From Rhodocyclaceae bacterium (GTDB lineage: Bacteria; Pseudomonadota; Gammaproteobacteria; Burkholderiales; Rhodocyclaceae): a DNA stretch of 64,000 nucleotides. Of the stretch, positions 19,803 through 29,324 are shown one piece after another. Every line of letters starts with the position of its first letter. Position 1 is the first letter of the stretch. A program made the position numbers and the translations under genes. The DNA lies in assembly GCA_016791105.1 (NCBI GenBank), contig JAEUNM010000048.1, forward strand, positions 1-64,000, read 5' to 3'. Below the pieces are notes generated by a model that searched no databases, was not told the DNA's origin, and saw only the letters and a list, made by a program, of their open reading frames with translations.

Positions 19803-20249
19803 TCAGAGTTGTTCCGGCGCCGGCCAGTCGCGGATGTAGCTTTTCAACATCCTGTTTTCGAACGTTTGTTCTTCCAGCACGGCTTTTGCAACGTCGCGAA
19901 ACGATAGCACGCCCATCAGCGTGTCGCCGTCGAGTACCGGCAGATAGCGCACGCGCCCGTCCAGCATGGTGCGGCGCAAGTCGTCCAGTTCCATGTCGGG
20001 GTGCCCGCAAATCGGGCTGCGCATCATGACACTGCCCACCGGCACGTTCTGCCAATCCGCACCGCGGCGCGCCAGCGCGCCAAATACCTCGCGAAAAGTA
20101 AGCATGCCCGCTACGTGGCCATGGTCCATGACCACCAGCGATCCCATGTCCAGTTCCACCATGGTTTTGACGGCGTCGCCCAGGGGACTGGCCGATCCGG
20201 TGGTGTACAGCACAGTGCCCTTGACGCGCAACACATCACGAACCTGCAT
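19803..20249 (-). CDS. Stand-alone CBS-domain-pair protein
   Basis: This 148-residue protein consists of two CBS motifs (about 1-65 and 70-135; [20 protein letters not shown] and [20 protein letters not shown]). The pair folds into a Bateman module that usually binds adenosine nucleotides. There is no attached enzyme or transporter domain, so its partner is unknown. ATG 20249 has a strong GGAGG about 8 nt upstream. It lies immediately upstream of fadD. Confidence 0.88.
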   Translation of the reverse strand: MQVRDVLRVKGTVLYTTGSASPLGDAVKTMVELDMGSLVVMDHGHVAGMLTFREVFGALARRGADWQNVPVGSVMMRSPICGHPDMELDDLRRTMLDGRVRYLPVLDGDTLMGVLSFRDVAKAVLEEQTFENRMLKSYIRDWPAPEQL

Positions 20250-20369
20250 GACGCCCCCTCCGCTCGAAGCCGCGCCGGGCGCATGACGGCGCGGGCCCAT
20301 CGTTATCTAAGGCTCGGCGGCAAAACCTGCGCCGGGTCGCGTGGCAGGGCCGGCGCCCGGCGCCCGCCG

Positions 20370-20693
20370 CTAGCGCTCGAGCTGATCCAGTTTGCTCTCG
20401 ATCTTGGCCCATTCGTCGGCCTCTTCGAGCTTGTCCTTGCGTTCGATAATCGGCTTCCAGTGCTTGGCCAGTTCGGCATTGAGCGCGGTAAAGTGCTTCT
20501 GGCCGGCCGGCACATCATCCTCGGCAAAAATCGCCTCCACCGGGCACTCGGCCACGCACAGGGTGCAATCGATGCATTCGTCCGGATCGATGACGAGAAA
20601 ATTGGGCCCTTCGCGAAAACAATCGACCGGACACACATCGACGCAGTCCGTATATTTGCACTTGATGCAGGGCTCGGTCACAACGTAGGTCAT
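20370..20693 (-). CDS. fdxA: 7Fe ferredoxin (3Fe-4S/4Fe-4S)
   Basis: This 107-residue low-potential electron carrier closely resembles Azotobacter ferredoxin I. Cys9, Cys17 and Cys50 fit the 3Fe-4S site. Cys21, Cys40, Cys43 and Cys46 fit the 4Fe-4S site. The C-terminal extension rich in Lys, Glu and Trp is typical of this class. ATG 20693 gives the invariant [11 protein letters not shown] start. It is divergent from trxA across a 404-bp gap. Confidence 0.96.
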   Translation of the reverse strand: MTYVVTEPCIKCKYTDCVDVCPVDCFREGPNFLVIDPDECIDCTLCVAECPVEAIFAEDDVPAGQKHFTALNAELAKHWKPIIERKDKLEEADEWAKIESKLDQLER

Positions 20694-20739
20694 ACAGGCT
20701 CCAGATGTCGGGGATGGCATTCGGCCAAGTTGCCGAATT

Positions 20740-20753
20740 GCTATAAATATAGC
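20740..20753. promoter_or_regulatory. AT-rich inverted repeat upstream of fdxA
   Basis: GCTATA and TATAGC form perfect 6-bp arms around AA, centred about 53 nt upstream of the fdxA start. The sequence contains TATAAA on one strand and TATATT on the other, so it could overlap a -10 box of either divergent gene. No good -35 partner was found. The surrounding 404-bp gap (20694-21097) holds no gene. Confidence 0.35.
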
Positions 20754-20894
20754 GAAACTCGGTGCCGGCCGTGGGCATGTGCCACGCGCCGGACTTCCCA
20801 TGCACTTGCTTTTTCGCTAGCATGCCACCAATTATCAAGCGTTAACACGACGGGCGTCGGTGCCACGAGCTTCCCTGGTGGATGCGAAACGGCT

Positions 20895-20917
20895 GGGTTC
20901 CGGGTCACACGGAACCC
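20895..20917. promoter_or_regulatory. Perfect 8-bp stem-loop in the fdxA-trxA gap
   Basis: GGGTTCCG at 20895-20902 and CGGAACCC at 20910-20917 are perfectly complementary around a 7-nt loop. No T-run follows on either strand, so it is not a classical terminator. It lies about 180 bp upstream of the trxA start. Confidence 0.35.
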
Positions 20918-21097
20918 GCGCAACGCAGGTCCGCAGGCGCCGGCCAACCATGCTCATGCCGGACCGCATTGCCCGCAAGTCTGGCCAAAAAATTTCACCA
21001 GAAGCACTATCGAACGGGTCAGCCCGTACTTCCCTTTTACCCTGCCGGTTGCGGCCCGGAGCGGCTCGCAGCGCGCGCATTCCCCAGTGAGGAGTCA

Positions 21098-21433
21098 ATG
21101 AGCGAACATATTCACCACGTCACCGACGCCAATTTTGAAGACGAAGTATTGAAATCCGAATTGCCGGTATTGGTCGATTACTGGGCCGAGTGGTGCGGTC
21201 CCTGCAAAAATTTTGCCCCCATCCTCGACCTGGTCGCAGGCGACTACAAGGACAAGATCAAGGTGGCAAAAATGGACATCGATAAAAACCCCGCCATGAC
21301 GGCACGCTATGGCATCCGCGGCATCCCGACCGTCATGCTGTTCAAGGACGGCTCCATCGAAGCCACCCGTGTGGGTGCGCTGTCGAAGTCGCAACTCGTG
21401 CAATTCATCGAAAACAACATACGGCAACAATAA
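21098..21433 (+). CDS. trxA: Thioredoxin 1
   Basis: This 111-residue disulfide reductase of the cytoplasm has the catalytic WCGPC motif at Cys33/Cys36 and the cis-proline in GIPTVMLF (Pro77). It keeps protein thiols reduced with electrons from thioredoxin reductase, which is not in this window. ATG 21098 has GGAG 7 nt upstream. It directly precedes rho, the order common in betaproteobacteria. The rho promoter starts 3 nt after its stop codon. Confidence 0.97.
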   Translation: MSEHIHHVTDANFEDEVLKSELPVLVDYWAEWCGPCKNFAPILDLVAGDYKDKIKVAKMDIDKNPAMTARYGIRGIPTVMLFKDGSIEATRVGALSKSQLVQFIENNIRQQ

Positions 21434-21436
21434 ATC

Positions 21437-21465
21437 TTGACAGCCGCCGGCGAGGCGGCTAGATT
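21437..21465 (+). promoter_or_regulatory. Sigma70-type promoter for rho
   Basis: A consensus TTGACA at 21437-21442 is followed by an ideal 17-nt spacer and TAGATT at 21460-21465. The spacer itself contains an inverted repeat, GCCGCC (21443-21448) and GGCGGC (21454-21459). It would place the rho transcript start near 21472, with a leader of about 245 nt. Confidence 0.75.
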
Positions 21466-21718
21466 GCGCGCCCGGATCGCCGGTCGGTTACAATCGGCTG
21501 GAACGTTGATCCGGGCCCTCGCCCGGCAGGCCGGCACCGCAAGCCGCCACGCGAGTCCGGCGCCAGAAGCCAACCCGGCAAAACCAAGCAAAGCTTCTGT
21601 CCGGCCGCCAGTCTTCCCTGACCGCTGGAGATATTCGGAGCCCGCATCCGGCCGCTCCGAATTCATCCGATCAGTCCCCGTCGAAGCAAAATTTCCCCGT
21701 TCCGCGCGCACGCATCCC

Positions 21719-22978
21719 ATGCATCTTTCCGAACTTAAATCCCTGCACGTCAGCCAGCTGCTGGAAATGGCCATCACCAACGAAATCGATGGCGCCAACC
21801 GCCTGCGCAAGCAGGAACTCGTATTTGCCCTACTGAAAAACAAGGCCAAAAAAGGCGAAGCGATATTCGGCGACGGCACGATGGAAGTGCTGCCGGACGG
21901 GTTCGGATTCCTGCGCTCACCGGATACTTCTTATCTGGCCGGAACCGATGACATTTACGTTTCGCCGTCGCAGATTCGCCGTTTCAATCTGCATACGGGC
22001 GACACGATAGAAGGCGAAATCCGCACGCCCAAGGACGGTGAGCGCTATTTCGCGCTGGTCAAGGTGGACCGCATCAATGGCGAGCCGCCGGAAGCCTGCA
22101 AGCACAAAATACTGTTTGAAAACCTGACGCCGCTGCACCCCACGCAGATGATGCGGCTGGAGCGCGACATACGCGCCGAAGAAAACATCACCGCGCGCGT
22201 GATAGACATGATCGCGCCGATAGGCAAAGGCCAGCGCGGTCTGCTGGTGGCAAGCCCGAAGTCGGGCAAAACCGTCATGCTGCAGCACATCGCGCACTCG
22301 ATTACGGCCAATCATCCGGACGTGACGCTCATCGTGCTGCTGATCGACGAGCGCCCGGAAGAAGTGACGGAAATGCAGCGCTCGGTGAAGGGCGAGGTCG
22401 TATCTTCCACCTTCGACGAGCCGGCCACGCGCCACGTGCAGGTGGCGGAAATGGTGATCGAAAAGGCGAAACGCCTGGTCGAGCACAAAAAGGACGTGGT
22501 CATTCTGCTCGACTCCATTACCCGCCTCGCCCGCGCTTACAACACCGTGGTGCCGGCCTCCGGCAAGGTACTGACAGGCGGCGTGGACGCCAATGCGCTG
22601 CAACGGCCCAAACGCTTTTTCGGCGCCGCGCGCAATATCGAAGAAGGTGGTTCGCTCACCATCATCGCCACCGCCCTGATCGACACCGGCTCACGCATGG
22701 ACGACGTGATTTACGAAGAATTCAAAGGCACCGGCAACATGGAAATCCATCTTGACCGGCGCATGGCGGAAAAGCGCGTGTACCCGGCCATCAACGTCAA
22801 TCGTTCCGGCACGCGCCGCGAAGAACTGTTGCTGAAGGCGGACGTGCTGCAAAAGGTGTGGATTTTGCGCAAGCTGCTCTACAACATGGACGACATGGAA
22901 GCCATGGAATTCCTGCTCGACAAAATCAAGGCGACCAAGAACAACGGCGAATTTTTCGACGCCATGCGGCGCGGCTGA
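21719..22978 (+). CDS. rho: Transcription termination factor Rho
   Basis: This 419-residue hexameric RNA-dependent ATPase has the same length as E. coli Rho. The N-terminal helical and cold-shock-like RNA-binding domains ([22 protein letters not shown]) are followed by the ATPase domain. That domain shows a P-loop SPKSGKT, the Walker B-region segment [16 protein letters not shown] and the Q/R-loop region. ATG 21719 starts with MHLSELKSL, as in other Rho proteins. In-frame codons upstream are leader sequence. The long leader is consistent with autoregulation by Rho, known in E. coli. Confidence 0.97.
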   Translation: MHLSELKSLHVSQLLEMAITNEIDGANRLRKQELVFALLKNKAKKGEAIFGDGTMEVLPDGFGFLRSPDTSYLAGTDDIYVSPSQIRRFNLHTGDTIEGEIRTPKDGERYFALVKVDRINGEPPEACKHKILFENLTPLHPTQMMRLERDIRAEENITARVIDMIAPIGKGQRGLLVASPKSGKTVMLQHIAHSITANHPDVTLIVLLIDERPEEVTEMQRSVKGEVVSSTFDEPATRHVQVAEMVIEKAKRLVEHKKDVVILLDSITRLARAYNTVVPASGKVLTGGVDANALQRPKRFFGAARNIEEGGSLTIIATALIDTGSRMDDVIYEEFKGTGNMEIHLDRRMAEKRVYPAINVNRSGTRREELLLKADVLQKVWILRKLLYNMDDMEAMEFLLDKIKATKNNGEFFDAMRRG

Positions 22979-23163
22979 CACGCGCCCCGCTTGACATTCA
23001 CCAAACGCGACCAATGCACCGCACCGGTGCGGCGGCAGTGTGAATTATCCACGCGCCGCACCACTATCGTGCCAATTCTCGGGCTACAGCACCCATTCCG
23101 GCAGGCATGGTGCATGCATTGGCTCGCACACCCGAATTTGCAAACTCGTAGGGAGAACCCACC

Positions 23164-26100
23164 GTGTCCATACACGTCGCGCTGAATCACGTTACCCATT
23201 ACCGGTACGACAAACTTATCCAGTTGGGCCCTCAGGTCGTACGCCTGCGTCCGGCGCCGCATTCACGCACGCGCATATTGTCTTATTCGATGAAGGTGGT
23301 TCCGCAGGAACATTTCGTCAATTGGCAGCAGGATCCGCAAAGCAATTATCTGGCGCGCCTGGTGTTTCCGGAGCGCACGCGCGAATTGCGCATCGAGATC
23401 GATCTGGTCGCGGAAATGAAGGTAATCAACCCCTTCGATTTTTTCCTCGAGCCCTATGCCGAAAAAATCCCCTTCACCTATGAAAGTTCGCTGTCGCCGG
23501 AACTGGCGCCCTATCTGGTCAAATTGCCGCTGACGCCGAAATTCCAGGCCTATGTGGATCAGGTGGACCGCACGCCGCGCCGCGCGGTGGATTTTCTGGT
23601 CGCCATCAACCAGAAGCTGTGGAAAGACATCAGTTATCTGATCCGTCTCGAACCCGGCGTACAAAGCCCCGAAGAAACCCTGGAAAAAGGCAGCGGTTCC
23701 TGCCGCGATTCGGCCTGGCTGCTGGTGCAGATGCTGCGCCATCTGGGTCTGGCGGCGCGCTTCGCCTCCGGTTATCTGATCCAGCTGACGGCCGACGTAA
23801 AGGCGCTGGACGGTCCCTCCGGCCCCGAAGCCGACTTTACCGACCTGCACGCCTGGTGCGAAGTGTTCCTGCCAGGCGCAGGCTGGGTTGGTCTAGATCC
23901 CACTTCCGGCCTGTTTGCCGGCGAAGGTCACATTCCGCTCGCCTGTTCGCCCGAGCCGTCCTCGGCCGCGCCCATTACCGGCATGGTGGAAAAGTGCGAA
24001 GTCGAGTTCTCGCACACCATGACGGTCGCGCGCGTGCATGAAGTGTCGCGCGTCACCAAGCCCTATTCCGAACCGCAATGGCAGGCCATCGAATCGCTGG
24101 GCCATCGCGTGGACGAGGATTTGCAAGCCAGCGACGTGCGCCTCACCATGGGCGGCGAGCCCACTTTCGTGTCCATAGACGATCGCGACGGGGCGGAGTG
24201 GAATACCGAAGCCATGGGCCCGCGTAAGCGCGGACTGGGCGTATCGCTGCTGGAAAAGCTCAAGGAACGCTATGCGCCCGACGGATTGCTGCATTTCGGT
24301 CAGGGCAAGTGGTATCCCGGCGAACAATTGCCGCGCTGGTCGCTCACCTGCTTCTGGCGCAAGGACGGCGAGCCGATCTGGACCCACCCCGAACTGTTTG
24401 CCAACGAGCGTGAAAATACCGGTGCAAATCCCGACGTGGCGGGCAATTTCCTCAAGACCATGGCACGCAAGCTCGGTCTGGACGGCAACTATGCCTTCCC
24501 GGCCTACGAAGACACCTGGTACTACCTGTGGCGCGAACGCCGTCTGCCGGTCAATGTCGACCCGTTCGACGCGCGCCTGGAAGACCCGCTCGAGCGCGAC
24601 CGCCTGCGCAAGGTATTTACGCAGGGTCTGGAACAGACCATAGGCTGGGTGCTGCCGGTCAAGCGCAACTATTTCGGCTCGGCGCGCTGGCAAACCGGTC
24701 CCTGGTTCCTGCGCGCGGAGCGTTGTTACCTGATCCCCGGCGATTCGCCGATCGGCTATCGCCTGCCGCTGGATTCTCAACCCTGGGCCGCCCCCATCGA
24801 CTACCCCTGGGTAACCCAGCCGGACCTCGCGCAGGCTTATGCCCCGCTGCCCTCGCACCGTGAAATCGCCAGCCTGTTCAAGCTGCCTTTCGATCCGCAG
24901 CGGGCTGCCGAACTGGGTTATTCCGACACCGCGATGCGCGCCGCTTATGGCGACCTGGGCGGCGATGAAGGCGCCGGCTGGGATGGCAGTGAAGGCGGCG
25001 AAGGTTTCGGCGGCGAAGGCGCGGAAGGACGGGGCAAACAGCGTCCGCCCAAGCCGCAGGCCGAACTGCCGGCCAGCCTCGCGCAGTTGGCCGACGCCAG
25101 CAACCCCGACGCGCAGCCTGGCTTCCAGCAGTCTGCGGGCTGGATCACCCGCACGGCCATGTGTGCCGAACCGCGCAATGGTGTGCTCTACCTATTCATG
25201 CCGCCCACCGAGTGTCTGGAAGATTACCTTGAACTGGTGGCCGCCATCGAAGCCACCGCGGTCGAGCTGGGTATGCCGGTAGTGCTGGAAGGCTATGAGC
25301 CGCCGCGCGATCCGCGTCTGGAAAACGTGCGCATCACGCCCGACCCGGGCGTGCTGGAAGTGAACGTGCAGCCGGTCGATAGCTGGGACCGGCTGGTGAG
25401 CAACACCACCTTCCTGTACGACGCCGCATTCCAGAGCCGCCTATCCACGGAAAAATTCATGCTGGACGGCCGTCACGTGGGCACCGGCGGCGGCAACCAT
25501 TTCGTGCTGGGCGGCGCCACGGTGCTGGATTCGCCCTTCCTGCGCCGGCCCGACCTGCTGGCCAGCCTGGTGGCGTACTGGCATAACCACCCGTCGCTGT
25601 CCTATCTGTTTTCGGGCATGTTCATCGGGCCTACCAGCCAGCACCCGCGTTTCGACGAAGCGCGCCACGAATCGGTGTACGAAATCGAAATCGCCCTGCG
25701 CGAACTCAAGCGCCTCAGCAGCGAAAGTTCCAGCAGTTGCCCGCCCTGGCTGATTGACCGCGTGCTGCGCAATCTGCTCGTGGACGTCACGGGGAATACG
25801 CACCGCACGGAATTCTGTATCGACAAGCTGTATTCGCCCGACGGTCCTACCGGCCGCCTGGGTCTGCTCGAATTGCGCGCATTCGAAATGCCCCCGCACG
25901 CCCGCATGAGCCTCGCGCAGCAATTGCTGATGCGCTCGCTCATCGCGCGCTTCTGGCAGCAGCCCTATCAGCCGGCGCGCCTGAAACGCTGGGGTACGGA
26001 AGTGCATGATCGCTTCCTGCTGCCGCATTTCGTCTGGGCGGATTTGCAGGACGTGGTAACGGAAATGCAGCAGTTCGGCTACCCGATGCAACTGGACTGG

Positions 26101-26670
26101 TTCGAGCCGCATTTCGAATTCCGCTTCCCTCTGCTGGGCGACTTCGCCTCCATGAACGTGGAGGTGGAATTGCGCAGCGCGCTGGAACCCTGGAACGTGA
26201 TGGGCGAACAAGGCGCGATCGGCGGTACGGTGCGCTTCGTCGATTCGTCGGTGGAACGCGTGCAGGTGAAGGTGCAAGGTCTGGTGAATGATCGTCACGT
26301 GCTGGCCGTCAATGGCCGCCGCGTGCCGCTCCATCCGACCGGCATCAATGGCGAATTCGTGGCCGGCGTGCGCTATCGCGCCTGGCAGCCGCCCTCTTGC
26401 CTGCATCCGACCATACCGACGCACAATCCGCTCATATTCGACCTGGTCGATACCTGGATGAACCGTTCCATGGGCGGCTGCCAATACCACGTGATGCACC
26501 CGGGCGGTGTCAATTACGAAAATTTCCCGGTCAATGCATTCGAGGCCGAATCGCGCCGTCTGAGCCGGTTTTTCCGCATCGGCCACACCCCGGGTCAAGT
26601 CCAGGCGCCGCCCGAAGAGCGCAGCCCGGACTATCCGTTCACGCTCGATCTGCGTCGCGCACGCGCCTGA
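23164..26670 (+). CDS. Transglutaminase-like protein with C-terminal DUF2126
   Basis: The 1168-residue protein combines an N-terminal bacterial transglutaminase N-region and a transglutaminase-like cysteine peptidase fold with the very large DUF2126 domain. The catalytic triad is visible: Cys180 in GSGSCRDSAW, His229 in DLHAWCEVF and Asp245 in GLDPTSG. A low-complexity Gly/Glu-rich linker lies near 598-625 and DUF2126 fills the rest. Related domains hydrolyse or form amide bonds; DUF2126 is uncharacterised. The start is GTG 23164, preceded by AGGGAGAA. It is first of three same-strand genes and is followed by a very strong stem-loop. Confidence 0.9.
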   Translation: MSIHVALNHVTHYRYDKLIQLGPQVVRLRPAPHSRTRILSYSMKVVPQEHFVNWQQDPQSNYLARLVFPERTRELRIEIDLVAEMKVINPFDFFLEPYAEKIPFTYESSLSPELAPYLVKLPLTPKFQAYVDQVDRTPRRAVDFLVAINQKLWKDISYLIRLEPGVQSPEETLEKGSGSCRDSAWLLVQMLRHLGLAARFASGYLIQLTADVKALDGPSGPEADFTDLHAWCEVFLPGAGWVGLDPTSGLFAGEGHIPLACSPEPSSAAPITGMVEKCEVEFSHTMTVARVHEVSRVTKPYSEPQWQAIESLGHRVDEDLQASDVRLTMGGEPTFVSIDDRDGAEWNTEAMGPRKRGLGVSLLEKLKERYAPDGLLHFGQGKWYPGEQLPRWSLTCFWRKDGEPIWTHPELFANERENTGANPDVAGNFLKTMARKLGLDGNYAFPAYEDTWYYLWRERRLPVNVDPFDARLEDPLERDRLRKVFTQGLEQTIGWVLPVKRNYFGSARWQTGPWFLRAERCYLIPGDSPIGYRLPLDSQPWAAPIDYPWVTQPDLAQAYAPLPSHREIASLFKLPFDPQRAAELGYSDTAMRAAYGDLGGDEGAGWDGSEGGEGFGGEGAEGRGKQRPPKPQAELPASLAQLADASNPDAQPGFQQSAGWITRTAMCAEPRNGVLYLFMPPTECLEDYLELVAAIEATAVELGMPVVLEGYEPPRDPRLENVRITPDPGVLEVNVQPVDSWDRLVSNTTFLYDAAFQSRLSTEKFMLDGRHVGTGGGNHFVLGGATVLDSPFLRRPDLLASLVAYWHNHPSLSYLFSGMFIGPTSQHPRFDEARHESVYEIEIALRELKRLSSESSSSCPPWLIDRVLRNLLVDVTGNTHRTEFCIDKLYSPDGPTGRLGLLELRAFEMPPHARMSLAQQLLMRSLIARFWQQPYQPARLKRWGTEVHDRFLLPHFVWADLQDVVTEMQQFGYPMQLDWFEPHFEFRFPLLGDFASMNVEVELRSALEPWNVMGEQGAIGGTVRFVDSSVERVQVKVQGLVNDRHVLAVNGRRVPLHPTGINGEFVAGVRYRAWQPPSCLHPTIPTHNPLIFDLVDTWMNRSMGGCQYHVMHPGGVNYENFPVNAFEAESRRLSRFFRIGHTPGQVQAPPEERSPDYPFTLDLRRARA

Positions 26671-26677
26671 TCGCCCC

Positions 26678-26709
26678 TGCCCGCGGTGCCCCCCTGGGCG
26701 CCGCGGGCA
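26678..26709 (+). promoter_or_regulatory. Very strong 14-bp stem-loop behind the DUF2126 gene
   Basis: Positions 26678-26691 pair with 26696-26709 as a 14-bp stem with a single T:G wobble and a 4-nt loop. It starts 8 nt after the stop codon. Only two T residues follow (ATTCATCG), so it is not a good intrinsic terminator. It more likely stabilises the 3' end of the upstream message or lowers read-through into the ATP-grasp gene. Confidence 0.6.
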
Positions 26710-26855
26710 TTCATCGCTCGCACCTCCGGCTGTGGCGCTGTTGTGCGCCACGCAGCGGTGCATGTGCAAACGCAGCGCAACACGCCAAGCCGCACCGCTT
26801 TTCAGGTGGCAGGCTGTGCTAGTCTTGTCCGCCCGTTCCGACTTCGACCGCATCC

Positions 26856-29324
26856 ATGCTGAACCCGCCCGAGGGGCTTCCCAAAGACACGCCCCGCTAC
26901 GACGAAATGATGTCGGACGGTGCGCCGCGACAGCATTGGGCGCCGCTGTGGGAAGAAATTAGCGCGCTCAGCGCCGAAGCGCTGGCCGACAAGCTGCGCT
27001 ACATCGAGCGCCAGATACGCGAAGACGGCGTTACATTCAACATGTACGCCGACCCGCAGGGCACCGGGCATCCCTGGGAACTGGACGCGCTGCCGCTCAT
27101 TCTGTCGCCGGAAGAATGGGAAAGCATAGAAAGCGGCATCGTGCAGCGTGCCGATCTGATGAATCGCATCCTGGCGGATGCCTACGGCGAGCAGTGGATT
27201 ACCCGCGAACGCCTGGTTCCGCCCGCGCTGCTGCATGGACACGCCGGCTATCTGCGCCCCGCGCACGGCGTAAAGCCGCCTGGCGGAATCTATCTGCACA
27301 TTTATTCGGCCGACCTGGTGCGGGCACCGGACGGACGCTGGTGCGTGGTGGCAGACCGTACTCAATCTCCTTCCGGCGCCGGCTATGCGCTCGAAAACCG
27401 CGTCATCGTGTCGCGCGCCTTCCCCAATCTGTTCAAGGAATTGCAGATTGAGCACCTGGCCATGTTTTTCGGCGCGCTGCGTGACAGCCTGGCGCATTTC
27501 GCGCCCAAAAGCGACGAAGCGCCGCGCACCGTGCTGCTCACGCCGGGGCCTTATAACGAAACCTATTTCGAACACACCTATCTGGCGCGCTATCTGGGCT
27601 TTCCGCTCGTCGAAGGGCACGACCTGACGGTGCGCGACGGCTGCGTGTGGCTCAAAACGCTGTCCGGCCTGCAGCGCGTACACGCCATCCTGCGGCGCCA
27701 GGACGACGAATTTTGCGATCCGCTCGAATTGCGCAGCGACTCGGCGCTGGGCGTGGCCGGCCTGACCGATTGTGCGCGCCGCGGCAATGTGCTCATTGCC
27801 AACGCGCTCGGGTCCAACATCATGGAATCCGGCGCCTGGTTCAGCTTCCTGCCGAAAATATGCCAGCAAATGCTGGGCGAGAGCCTCAAGCTGCCCTCGG
27901 TACGCAGCTGGTGGTGCGGCGACCCGGCGGCACTGGACGAAGTGGAAGCCAATCTCGACGATCTGGTGTTCAAGCCGGCGTTTCCGCAGCGGCGTTTCGA
28001 CCCCATCTTCGGCCGCCAGCTCGATGCCGTGGAGCGCGCCAAACTGATCGCCCGCGTGCGCGAGCGCCCGGCGGATTATGTCGCGCAGGACGCGATCGCC
28101 CTGTCGCACGCGCCGGTACTGAATCGCCATCACCCGAAAAAAATGCAGTCGCGGGTGATCGGCCTGCGCGTGTTCGCCTGCGCCACGCCGAATGGCTATC
28201 TGGTGATGCCCGGCGGCCTCACGCGCGCGGCCGGCGCCGGCAATGAGCGCATCATTTCCATGCAGCGCGGCGGCCAGGCCAAGGACACCTGGGTCATGAC
28301 GCGCGGCCAGGTCAATACCTTCAGCATGTTGCGGCGGCGCATCCAGGCGCAGGATTTGGTGCGCAGCGGTGCGAATCTGTCCAGCCGGGTGGTGGAAAAC
28401 CTGTTCTGGTTCGGCCGCTACATGGAGCGCAGCGAAAATGGCGCGCGCCTGTTGCGGCTCGCGCTGGCGCGCCTGGTCGATTACGACCCCAGTACGTCGC
28501 TGGTGGAATGGCCGGCCATTCTGGCCGTATGCCGTGCCGTCGGCATCAAGCTCGACGAATCCGACCCGTCCGACCCCAAACTGCAAGCCGCCATCATGCG
28601 GGCCATATACGACGACCGCGCCGAAAGCGGGCTGGCATCCAGCCTGCAGTCGCTATTCAACGTGGCATTCAGCCTGCGCGAGCGCCTGTCGGTGGATAAC
28701 TGGCGCACCATCAACCGGCTGCTGCAGGAACTGGCCCACGTGCGCAAACAAAATCCGTCCTTCGCGCGCGCCATCGCTTCGCTGGACGCAGCGGTGGTGG
28801 CCATCATGACGCTTTCCGGCTTTACGCTGGACGGCATGACGCGCGACCAGGGCTGGCGCTTCCTGTCGCTGGGACGGCGCCTCGAACGCCTGCAATTTCT
28901 GTGCATCGCGCTCACCGAAGCGGTCGAGCACGCGCACGAGGACGGGCTCGAGTGGCTGCTCGAACTGGCGGACAGTATCGTCACCTATCGGTCGCGCTAC
29001 GTATCGCGCCCGGAATGGCTGCCGGTGCTCGACCTGCTGGTGACGGACGAATCCAATCCGCGCTCCATGGCGTTTCAGATTTACGGTGTGAGCGACTATA
29101 TCCAGCGCCTGTCGCGCTATTTGCCAGGCGCCGATTCGGACATGCTGCGGCCGCTGGTCGATCGCCTCGATGCGCTCGACCCGGCCCAAAATCTGGCGCC
29201 GGACGACAGAAAATTGCTCGGATTGCTGTGGGAAGGCCGCCGCACCGCGCTTGACCTGTCGGATTTTCTCGGTCTGCGCTATTTTTCGCACGTCGATACG
29301 CCGACCCTGCAACTGGGAACCTGA
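26856..29324 (+). CDS. Circularly permuted ATP-grasp fused to alpha-E domain (DUF404/DUF407 + DUF403)
   Basis: The 822-residue protein is a fusion. Residues 1 to about 500 match the circularly permuted ATP-grasp type 2 (DUF404/DUF407) family, with the conserved ADRTQSPSGAGYALENR and LTPGPYNETYFEH segments. From about 508 the alpha-E domain (DUF403) begins with LSSRVVENLFWFGRYMER. In many bacteria these are two separate adjacent genes, so the fusion supports a shared function. ATP-grasp enzymes ligate carboxylates to amines; alpha-E is an all-helical domain of unknown role. ATG 26856 begins near the conserved PRYDEMM segment. The next gene starts at the base after its stop codon. Confidence 0.9.
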   Translation: MLNPPEGLPKDTPRYDEMMSDGAPRQHWAPLWEEISALSAEALADKLRYIERQIREDGVTFNMYADPQGTGHPWELDALPLILSPEEWESIESGIVQRADLMNRILADAYGEQWITRERLVPPALLHGHAGYLRPAHGVKPPGGIYLHIYSADLVRAPDGRWCVVADRTQSPSGAGYALENRVIVSRAFPNLFKELQIEHLAMFFGALRDSLAHFAPKSDEAPRTVLLTPGPYNETYFEHTYLARYLGFPLVEGHDLTVRDGCVWLKTLSGLQRVHAILRRQDDEFCDPLELRSDSALGVAGLTDCARRGNVLIANALGSNIMESGAWFSFLPKICQQMLGESLKLPSVRSWWCGDPAALDEVEANLDDLVFKPAFPQRRFDPIFGRQLDAVERAKLIARVRERPADYVAQDAIALSHAPVLNRHHPKKMQSRVIGLRVFACATPNGYLVMPGGLTRAAGAGNERIISMQRGGQAKDTWVMTRGQVNTFSMLRRRIQAQDLVRSGANLSSRVVENLFWFGRYMERSENGARLLRLALARLVDYDPSTSLVEWPAILAVCRAVGIKLDESDPSDPKLQAAIMRAIYDDRAESGLASSLQSLFNVAFSLRERLSVDNWRTINRLLQELAHVRKQNPSFARAIASLDAAVVAIMTLSGFTLDGMTRDQGWRFLSLGRRLERLQFLCIALTEAVEHAHEDGLEWLLELADSIVTYRSRYVSRPEWLPVLDLLVTDESNPRSMAFQIYGVSDYIQRLSRYLPGADSDMLRPLVDRLDALDPAQNLAPDDRKLLGLLWEGRRTALDLSDFLGLRYFSHVDTPTLQLGT

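Noticed and set aside
21437..21718. Extended N-terminus of Rho or a leader peptide
   Set aside because: The in-frame extension begins inside the predicted promoter, and Rho proteins start at the conserved MHLSELK segment. No good ribosome-binding site supports a leader peptide.
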